Of a stretch of 64,000 nt of DNA, positions 56,442 through 64,000 are shown piece by piece. The number at the start of each line of letters is the position of its first letter. The stretch's first letter is position 1. Location: contig NC_077229.1 in assembly GCF_027887165.1 (NCBI RefSeq), positions 372,100,343 to 372,164,342 on the forward strand, given 5' to 3'. The translations under genes and the position numbers were made by a program. The stretch is from Monodelphis domestica (taxonomy: Eukaryota > Chordata > Mammalia > Didelphimorphia > Didelphidae). Under the pieces are notes generated by a model that saw nothing but the letters and a program-made list of their open reading frames with translations, searched no databases and was not told the origin of the DNA.

Positions 56442-56652
56442 TGGGGCACCTAGATAGCTCAGTAGATTGAGAGCCAGAGCCAGAGACAGGAGGTCCTAGG
56501 TTGAAATCTGGTCTCAGACACTTCCTAGCTGTGGGACCCTGGGCAAGTCACTTAACCCCCATTGCCTAGCCCTTACCACTCTTCTGCCTTGGAACCAATA
56601 CACAGTATTGTTTCTAAGATTGAAGGTAAGAGTTAAAAAAAAATAAACAAAA
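56442..56652 (+). mobile_element. SINE1-like SINE, plus strand, perfect 12-bp target duplication
   Basis: Head GTGGGGCACCTAGATAGCTCAG, B-box region 'AGGTTGAAATCTGG', 'GGGCAAGTCACTTAACCC', 'CCATTGCCTAGCCC' and tail 'ACAGTATTGTTTCTAAGATTG', then an A-rich end with (AAAC)n. Flanked by AACAAATGAGAG (56,430-56,441 and 56,653-56,664), identical over twelve bases. Confidence 0.95.
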
Positions 56653-56664
56653 AACAAATGAGAG

Positions 56665-57440
56665 AAGTTGAGGAAAAATTAGAATCCACCTAATCCAAGT
56701 TTGTATTGATTCAATCAAAATGTAGACAAAGGAAAGTTAATCCTGTCTTCACAATCTAGTGAGGTACTTAAATTAGTGTTAATTCAGAATAGAAAACAGA
56801 GTAAAGAATTCTCTTTCCCATCAGCCACCACACAGAGCCCAGTGCTAAATACCACACAGAGTCAAAACTTGGGGACTCTGGGGACAGTGTCTCTGAGAGA
56901 ACCACAGAGCTAGATGATTCTCCAAAGAACAATAGAATATAAGGATCTTATATAACTTTGGGGGAACTAAAGACAGGGAAGTATGAGTAATTGGCTTTAC
57001 AATGGCTACAAGGAAATGAGAAGTCCAAGATAGGATTATCAGGGAGAGGCTGATACTTTACAATGGATACTAAAGAAAGAGTCCAGCCAAGGACTGGGCT
57101 AGCTGGGAGAGGACTTTGATACAATGGGAGAGACTACTAAGACAAAAGGGTACTTAACATTTGATTAGGTCTACTAGTCCTACCTGAACTGGGATCATTA
57201 AATAATAGAAGTTCATTATTTAGCCAGAGGCAGGTCAGTCTGGGACTTTCCTCAAAGCAAGTTTCAAAGGATAGGAGTATATTTGGGCTTCCTGAAACCC
57301 AGTTGACACTCAACCACTTTTGTTAAAGTTCACTCAGAAGCACTATTCTTAAACATTTGTGTGGGTATTTGGTGAGTTAAGCTTTTGACCTATTCTGCTA
57401 TCTTCCCAAAAAGGGGTCAGTCAACCCTTCCCTGATGTTT
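56665..57440. other. Unassigned non-coding DNA
   Basis: No gene or nameable repeat between two SINE1 copies. Confidence 0.4.
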
Positions 57441-57453
57441 TAAAGAGAACTAC

Positions 57454-57658
57454 AGGGCACAGATAGATAGCTCAATGTTTTGAAAGATAGGCTTAGAGAC
57501 AGGAGGTCTTGGGTTCAAATTTGACCTCAGACACTTCCTAGCAGTGTGACCCTGGGCATGTCACTTAACTCCCATTGCCTAGCCTTTACCCTTCTTCTGC
57601 CTTGGAATACACAGTATTGATTCTAACACAGAAGGTAAGTTTTTAAAAAAATAAAAAT
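57454..57658 (+). mobile_element. SINE1-like SINE, plus strand, with target duplication
   Basis: Diverged head (AGGGCACAGATAGATAGCTCA), B box 'GGTTCAAATTTGAC', 'GACCCTGGGCATGTCACTTAAC', 'CCATTGCCTAGCC' and tail 'CAGTATTGATTCTAACACAG'. Flanked by AAAGAGAACTAC (57,442-57,453) and AAAGAAAACTAC (57,659-57,670), eleven of twelve matching. Confidence 0.9.
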
Positions 57659-57964
57659 AAAGAAAACTACTTTGTACAAAATACTTAATCAACTAGATTT
57701 AGAAACTACCTATGAAACCAAATTGTTTTTTTATTTTTAAGGAATAGAAAAATCCATTCTCTTCCTTTAAACTAGAGTTTTATGAGGAGTTTTCACAGCT
57801 AACACAAATTACTCCTGGAACAATCAACAGATAAAGTACCCTCACCCTCAGGTAGCAAAGGATAGAATCTGGATCTGAATGCTATCGTGTGAAATAACTA
57901 CAAAAATGTAAAACCTTATCCATTCATGCACATTAAGTCAGACTGACAAGAAGTTATTGATTAA

Positions 57965-58359
57965 AGGACTGTGTGGGCACCTGGAGTCCTGACTTCCTGA
58001 AAGGGCTAGGAAGAGGTCCCCAAGGGTCAGGTGATATGTCTGAGGTCAGGACTCATGACCCAAATGCTCCAATCACAGAGCCTCAGTAGGAGTGATGTCA
58101 TTGACCTTATAAAGAAAAGGAGCTGGGCAGTATCAGGTTTCTCTTGAGGGCTTAGAATTCTTCCTAACAAGAGTACTAGTACTGAACACTCCTTCCTGAA
58201 CCTTGGCTGGGTACTGGATTTTTTGTTTGTTTGTTTGTTTGTTTGTTTGTTTTTACAATTAGGGTGACCTAGTGGTTTTTCTTTCTCTCTTTCACTTTTA
58301 CTAATAAATAAATATATTTTAACATACAGTCTTAAAGACTAATTTTAATCATTACACTT
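57965..58359 (+). mobile_element. Probable solo LTR, plus strand
   Basis: TG-start candidate near 57,970 (TGTGTGGGCACCTGG) and an end at about 58,359 (TTTTAATCATTACA). A TATA-like box ('CCTTATAAAGAAAAGG') lies at about 58,110, a start-site region follows, a (GTTT)n run at 58,219-58,251, and an AATAAA cluster at about 58,301-58,312. The 3' end layout resembles the 320-bp LTR in the L1. No target duplication could be fixed, so the call is tentative. Fossil. Confidence 0.5.
58219..58251. repeat. (GTTT)n microsatellite
   Basis: Eight GTTT units in a row inside the probable LTR. Confidence 0.9.
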
Positions 58360-58364
58360 TTTTG

Positions 58365-60025
58365 GGGGCGGGGGAGAAGGAGCAGACAGAAATTTCTTTA
58401 TAATAAGAGACTGTGTCCATATAAACTATTCCTATGCTTTCCCAAAACCCTTAACTTGAGACATCTTCTCTACTTAAAGGCAAATTTCTGCCCTAAGGTG
58501 TATACTTGATTCTCACATCTTCTTTAACTCTGTATTTTAGGAATCTGGCAACACTCAAATAGAACTAGGCTACATTCTTTAGAGTTGGGAATTTCAACAA
58601 AACTATTTCAGAACTAAATGCTGTTAAAAGTCAAAATAACCCTTTGAGCATAAACACATACATATGCCCAGCACAAATCCGGTATTTAACAGGCTTTCAT
58701 TTTGGTTGGCTACATTTCAATGCTGAGGTGTGTGAGTGCTAGAGCAGCCATGATTGGCAGAAGATGTTATTGCCCTCCAGGTAGACTGTTTTTGCATAAT
58801 GACACTAAAAATTATGCCATTCTCCCTCTCCTAGTTTGTCTGTTATTTTTTTTTTAGCGTAATATTTCCCAACCAGGGCATTTACTTTTTCCATAAAAAG
58901 GCATTAGCAAGAATGTAGCTTAAAATATGAATTCTCCATTATAATGGCTTGACAGAAAACACCCCTGAAGTGAAGTGTGTCAAACCTGGTCCTTCTTTTA
59001 GCAGATTTTGTTTCTGCCTTTTGAAAAAAAGTAAAAACCACTATGGAATTCACCTCTGTTAGTATATTATCTATATGATAGATATAGTAGAACAATAACA
59101 AATGCATATTAGTCCTTAAATGCATACTGAATTTCACATAGGCCATACTCTGTTCCCCCTCCATCTCTTTCTTTTTAAAAATGAAAATGGAAGATAGCAT
59201 AGATATCTATTAAGAGACTACAGACAAAGATTTAAGGTTATTCAGAGATTATATTATCGTCACATACTTCAGGATGTTTCCGGTATACATTTAGGGTTAT
59301 TGTGGTGGAGATACTTCTAGCAAGTACTAACAAAAGGATACACATTTAATCACATTTTCTTCACATCAAGATGATGCCAATACTTATGACTGTGGATTAA
59401 TCAGTACTGATTACTAATTCCTAGCACTGATCAAGTGATTCTGAAATATTTCTATACAAATTAGTAGCAGTAATATGTGAAAAAGATGATACCAATTTCA
59501 AGGTAAGTCTCTTTTACTTAATATGTTATCATCTATATCTAGAAATAATATCTTTTACTTTACAATCCTATTGATCTTTAAATTCTCATAAACAATAAGA
59601 CACCATTAAGACATTTAAAAAATAAATCATTGGCCCAATTTAAGTCATGTGCAACTCTGGTGGAACATATCTATTTTGAAACGTGAATTTCACTACATCC
59701 AGTTGCTCTTCCTGAATATAGCCTGCAAATGATGTTTTCATAATGATCCTATCAATAGACATTTCAAAGACCTCTATTATTGCTTATGATGGGTACATCA
59801 GAGACCATCAGCTCTAAACCACTGATTTAGAACTAGCATATAGGCCATCTATTCCAACTCCTTCAACCTCAAAAATGAATAAACTGTGTTCATAGAGCTT
59901 AATGGGCTTGCCATTGTGACCATAAGGTCACAAAATAATAATATTAATAATAGCAACAATAGCTAACATTTATGGAGGACATTTACATGTATCAGATACC
60001 ACAAAACTAATTACTTTAAAATTTT
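58365..60025. other. Repeat-poor stretch
   Basis: No gene. Apart from possible old scraps at 59,825-59,935 and 59,950-60,010 (MIR-tail-like 'AGCTAACATTTATGGAGGACATTTACATG'), about 1.4 kb here has no repeat that I can name. A 98-codon minus-strand open stretch (58,904-59,200) has no recognised motif. Confidence 0.4.
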
Positions 60026-60029
60026 ATCT

Positions 60030-60610
60030 CATTTAATGTTCAAAGAGATCAAAGGAAAAGGACTTCTATATGCAAATATATATATATACACATGTAAGCT
60101 CTTTTTTCTGGTAACAAAGAATTGGAAATTGAGGGGATTCTCAGTGAGGAATAGGTGGAGAAGTTTTTTAATATGATTGTTAAAACATACTGATATGACA
60201 TACCAAATTATGGAGGGGGAAATTGATTTGGAAGCCAACGTAAAGTGAAATAAGTACAACCATGAAAATATTGTACACAGTAATATCAATATTGTAATGA
60301 TGATCAACTTTGAAAGACTGGCTACTAAGATAATTCCAAAGGACTTATGATGAAAAATGTTATCTACCTCCAGAGGCAGAAATGATAGTCTGTAGAAGAA
60401 AGCATAATTTTTTCACCTTTTATTTTAATTTTTCTTGCCTTATTTTGTTTCATCATAGCTAATATAGAGATATGTTTTATTGCTTGCTTTCTCGATGGGT
60501 AAAGAAAGGGCTGGAAGATGGGAGAGAATATGGCTCTCAAAATTAAGGGGAAAATTGCTTGAAATGCATAAGGAAACCAATAAAAACTGAATAAATAAGC
60601 AAATTGGTAA
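60030..60610 (+). mobile_element. LINE (L1-type) 3' end, plus strand, diverged
   Basis: 'GGTAACAAAGAATTGGAAATTGAGGGGATTCTCAGTGAGGAATAG', 'ACTTATGATGAAAAATGTTATC', 'CCTCCAGAGGCAGAAATGATAG', 'AATATAGAGATATGTTTTATTG' and 'GAATATGGCTCTCAAAATTAAGGGG' match in order a common marsupial LINE 3' end. A (TA)n sits at about 60,078-60,090. Poly(A)-like AATAAA words at the right. Confidence 0.6.
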
Positions 60611-60614
60611 ACAG

Positions 60615-61135
60615 ACAAATAAATAAATGAATGAATCAAAGAAGGAAGAGTTTGGGAAGCAGTAACCTGATGGCTGACTACTCCTTGAAGCCCTTTGTTT
60701 TAGCAGCAGCCCTGTCTGAGTCCTGGTCATAATTCATTTAACCTGGAGCTAATACCAAGGACAACAGCCACTACTTTCCCTCGTTTTCTTCTTATTGTTG
60801 TTATTATATTTGAACTAAAGGTCCTATCAGGTCATAGCTTAGGGACAGCCTGAGAATAATTTATATGTAGAGTCTGCGCCCAAAACTGTAGGCATCCTCT
60901 TGCAGGGTGGGGCTGAAGGGCAACATAGCCTACCGGTACAGCATGGCAAGAGGGTGATTCTGTTGCCCTTAAAGATGAAAAAGGGGATAAAATGAAGCTG
61001 GACAACTTCGTAGCTTCCACTCATCCTCCTGCCAGTCCTGTAATCGCTAGCAAATTTCATTAATATTTCTTCTTAATCTTCATTTATGGTTTGAGGTAAG
61101 TATAGAGGTTTGGGAGTAGTTGTCTTGAATTAAGA
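60615..61135. other. Unassigned non-coding DNA
   Basis: No gene. Overlapping minus-strand open stretches at 60,832-61,060 have no recognised motif. Confidence 0.4.
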
Positions 61136-61140
61136 ACCTC

Positions 61141-61330
61141 AGAAGAGAATCAGAGCAGAAAGAAAAGGGGGTAGGAAGGAAGAGGGCGTAAAAAAGATTA
61201 AAAGGAATATTAGACATAGGAAAAGAAATTTAAAGGAGGGTGAAGAAGAGGAAAGAGGAGGAAAAGGAAGGAGGAAAGGGGTAACAGAGGAGGGAAGTGG
61301 AGAATAGGAGGGTTGGGAGAGAAGCAAATG
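61141..61330. repeat. Long purine-rich tract (plus strand)
   Basis: About 190 bases that are almost only A and G on the plus strand, with GGAGGAAAAGGAAGGAGG-type words. Long purine:pyrimidine tracts can adopt triplex structures; here it may simply be low-complexity sequence. The overlapping minus-strand open stretches are shadows (leucine/proline/serine-rich). Confidence 0.8.
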
Positions 61331-61639
61331 AGCAGGGTGGGGACAGAAAGCATTTGCTGCTTTTTTTCAGGCAAGTGCTTCTTCTGGGGACTGTGGCAGA
61401 ACATATCCTTCTCCACTCCCCCTTGAGAGAGGGTCAAAGGCATATCTACCCAATAGACCCTAGTCTGACTTTGGTTACAAAACTGGAACGTAGCCCAGGA
61501 TTGGTCTGAGTCAGACAAATGAGGTTTGAGGAATCCAAGGGTCCTCTATTCATCCCCTTCATGGTAAGGTTGGACAAGACCTAGTCTAGGGGTTTATACA
61601 GGGGCTATGCAATGATGCAGAAAAGGGAAGGAACCAACA

Positions 61640-63000
61640 GGGAGGAGCTGGGGCAGACAGCTCAGGTTGCTTCCTTTTCAGGATCAATCAGGTTGGTCTG
61701 TGAAGAATGGGAACATAAGCAGACAATGAGCAGTGGTTTTCCCTTTCATGTTTACCACTGCAACCAGTGTAGTGCACCCATTGGATAACACCTTGATTTC
61801 TGTAGTTCAGCTGGACTTCAAACACCTTTAAGTATCACATCTTCAGGTGCAAACAATATTTCAAAGTTCATGGAAAAGGAAGGCCAAGCCCATTTCTTCT
61901 TGCCATTGGTTGGTAACAGCTGGGATTCCTTCATTCCTGCCATGTGCTTGATCTTCCATGTGACTATTCTCACTGACTTTGTCCTTGGCTTTTCCCTTCC
62001 TGCAGATCACTGGAGACCCACTTGTGTTCAGCCATGTTGGGATCTGGACCTCAATTCTCCTAGCCGGAAGTTTGACTTAGTAACCCTCCAGATTGCTCTG
62101 TGGGGATCTCTCCCAAAATGGAACCATTCATGATGGTTCAGGACCTCATAAGCTCACAATATGTCTGGAGGAATGAAATTGTTGCTCCATTCCAAGTCAA
62201 ACCTGGTGAGCCATACAAACTGGTGGACATGAATGGTGATGGACTGTTTCCCACTGTAAAGATAATTTTAGGATTGTGACTTAAAGATCTAGAGTTAATT
62301 GGTCGCTGGGGAAAATCCCAAATAAAATAATTTTAAAAATTAAGACCTAAAAATAGACTAAGCTTAAAGTTCTAGCTTCACTATGAGTTGAGAACTAAGT
62401 ACCTTCACTGTTCAATCAGGAGATTACAACTTTATCTTCCCCTAAAGTACATCCAAGTAGGGTGGAGTAATTTTAAAGTTCACACCACTCTTGCCTATGT
62501 CATCAGCAGTGCTCTTGACCTCCTTCTCAAACACAATCTGATCTTCCATCCCAAACTTGCACCCTGGCAAACCACTCACTCACTCAGAGAGCTCTTTATC
62601 ACAACTCGGGCAGACACACAGGCACTCAGCATGTGCCCTTGAAGAGATTGAGGAGGTTGACCCTCTCATGCACATACAATAAGAGCTCATTTGGATGATA
62701 TTTGATGCCCTATATGACGCCAACCAATTTTCCCTGTGAGCTGGCTGGTGATCTGAAACTTCTCCTCTGTCTGCCTCTTAATGTGATGAATGTTTTCAGA
62801 ACTCCCATCTCCAAGTTCAGTGTGAAGACAGAAGGCATCTTATAGCATTCCACCTGATGTCATCTCAGTAGACCAGGGAGATGAGTGTCCTCCTTTTTTG
62901 TGGAAGATGAAGAGCCCTCCAATCATGGTGGTGGTTCAGTCTCCTCTGCCCTTGGCTTGGAGAACAGACCAGTAGGCTCAGGCTCTGCCACTCCTATGGA
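61640..63000 (-). pseudogene. Processed pseudogene of AP2M1 (AP-2 complex mu subunit)
   Basis: AP2M1 is the cargo-binding mu subunit of the AP-2 clathrin adaptor at the plasma membrane. Minus-strand reading from 62,926 starts MIGGLFIFHKKGGVLISLVY, nearly identical to the AP2M1 N-terminus. Later blocks in order: VLKTFITLRG and QITSQLTGKIGW (about 62,800-62,735), VSARVVIKS (about 62,610), KQSITIHV...HQFVW and FIPPD (62,250-62,170), [13 protein letters not shown] (about 61,955-61,920) and [20 protein letters not shown] (61,915-61,865). No introns lie between blocks that are on separate exons in the parent, so it is a retrocopy. The coding region around parent residues 30-130 and some later parts are deleted, and there are several stops and frameshifts. 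A 230-bp LTR (62,255-62,484) interrupts it. The 5' UTR seems included to about 63,000; the 3' end is uncertain. Confidence 0.9.
62255..62484 (-). mobile_element. Short solo LTR (LTR-A family) inside the AP2M1 pseudogene
   Basis: 230 bp with TGTAAAGATAATTT...AAAGTTCACA ends, flanked by CCAC (62,251-62,254 and 62,485-62,488). Left part matches the 28.5 kb LTR ('ATTTTAGGATTGTGACTTAA', 'AATTGGTCGCTGGGGAAAATCCC'); right part matches the right ends of the 35.9 and 37.6 kb copies ('ACAACTTTATCTTCCCCTAAAGTA'). The middle of the LTR is absent, so a short form of the family. Confidence 0.9.
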
Positions 63001-63194
63001 AAGGGGGAGAGACTAAGAAAGGGGAGAGACAGGGACAGAAACAGAGACTGAAAGAGAGGGAGGCAGAGAAAGAAATATCTCTCACTATATGGAGAGATGT
63101 GGATCCATATAAATAGAGATATATAGCTACAGAGAAGGAAGCAGCCATTTCCTTCTGTCCTTCTTAGTCCCTTTTCATATTTTCTCTTGGACCT

Positions 63195-64000
63195 GGGAAA
63201 TGTTTATTGAAATTAATTTAAAAAAACAATTTTTAACATTCTCTTTTAAAATTTTAAGTTCTCTATTCTCTCCTTCCTTCATAACCATTCCTCACCCCTC
63301 CCTGAGACAGAAAGCAAGAGAAATAAATATAATGCATTTTGTGCCCTCATTCACACTGTCAATTCTTCCTCTGAAAGCAGACAGCATTTGCCAACACGAG
63401 TCTCTGGAATTGTTTTGGATCACTATATTGCTGAGAATAATTAAGTCGTTAACAATTTATCAAAAAATATTGCTGTTTACTATATGCAATGTTTTGCTGG
63501 TTCTGTTTATTTCACTTTGTATCAATTTATTTCAGTCTTTCCAACTTTTCCTGAAATAATCCTGCTCAATATTTCTTAAAGCACACTAGGATTCCATTAT
63601 AATAATCCTATTTTACAACGTATTTAGCCATTCCCCAATTGATAGACACCCTGTCAATTTCCAATTCTTTGCTACCACAAAAAGAGCTGCAATACATATT
63701 TTGTACAAATAAGAGCATTACCCTTTTTTATGTCTTTGGGATATAGATCTTGTTGAAGTATCAATGGATCAAAGAATATGCACAGTTTTAAAGCCTTTTG
63801 GGCAGTTGAAAATTGTTTTCCAGAATGCTGAATCAGATCACAGATCCACCAACAAAACATTAGTGTCCCAGTTTTTCAACATCCTCTCCAACACTTATCA
63901 TTTACCTTTTCTCTCAAATTGGTCAATCTGATAGGTGTGAGGTAGTACCTCAGAGTTGTTTTAATTTGCATTTCTCTAATGGAGAATGATTTGGGGAATT
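63195..64000 (-). mobile_element. L1 3' region, minus strand, runs off the window
   Basis: Left end is a reversed A/T-rich tail ('ATTGAAATTAATTTAAAAAAACAA'), then reversed 3' UTR and ORF2 C-terminus: 'CCATTCCCCAATTGATAGACACC', 'GATCACAGATCCACCAACAAAACATTAGTG', 'GGTCAATCTGATAGGTGTGAGG'. A minus-strand open stretch at 63,672-63,860 begins MFCWWICDLIQHSGKQF, parallel to 'MHCWWSCELVQPFW'. Diverged. The element continues beyond 64,000. Confidence 0.85.

Noticed and set aside
61139-61518. Minus-strand leucine/proline-rich open frames
   Set aside because: Shadow of the homopurine tract.
61640-63000. Functional AP2M1 gene
   Set aside because: No introns, large internal losses, several breaks and an LTR insertion show a processed pseudogene.

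Overview
This is repeat-dense, AT-rich mammalian nuclear DNA, almost certainly from a marsupial. The evidence is a set of marsupial-type interspersed repeats: tRNA-headed SINE1-like copies that end in 'CAGTATTGACTCCAAGATGGAAGGTAAGGG'-type tails, MAR1-like SINEs that end in 'ACTGAACAACAA', a marsupial-type L1 with a 5' UTR, and many L2/MIR copies. I cannot fix the species from sequence alone; an opossum-like genome fits well. No intact host protein-coding gene, exon series, functional RNA gene or CRISPR array could be supported. The longest open frames are pieces of L1 or shadows of repeats.

Layout. 0-9 kb: old CORE-SINE/MIR and L2 debris, with a 5'-truncated L1 dropped into the 3' tail of an L2 (6.2-7.7 kb). 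9-12.3 kb: a broken, minus-strand endogenous retrovirus with its 5' LTR, leader and gag-like interior. 12.6-20 kb: L1 scraps, a solo LTR (12,974-13,467), two minus-strand L2 pieces and a plus-strand L2 piece that includes the endonuclease region (18.4-19.85 kb). 20-34.5 kb: mostly unassigned DNA with SINEs, two hAT-like MITEs, an LTR and an old minus-strand L1 3' end. 34.9-39.0 kb: one long minus-strand L2 interrupted by a SINE1, which is itself interrupted by a solo LTR, and further on by a second LTR of the same family. 39.7-42.3 kb: another retroviral LTR, a CpG-richer RTE-like repeat and SINEs. 42.5-49.1 kb: a nearly full-length but dead L1 with a 13-bp target duplication, carrying a solo LTR in ORF2. 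51.5-54 kb: an L2 3' end and two LTRs standing almost back to back. 56-58.4 kb: two SINE1 copies with clean target duplications and a likely LTR. 61.6-62.95 kb: a processed pseudogene of AP2M1 (clathrin adaptor AP-2 mu subunit), minus strand, itself hit by a 230-bp LTR. 63.2 kb to the end: a minus-strand L1 3' region that runs off the window.

The window reads as a gene-poor intergenic or deep intronic segment. Its information is mainly chronological: target-site duplications and nesting give a relative order of L2/MIR (oldest), then AP2M1 retrocopy, L1 and SINE1, then LTR elements. The only host-gene sequence is the AP2M1 retropseudogene. All coordinates of old repeats are by-eye estimates except where a target duplication fixes the ends.
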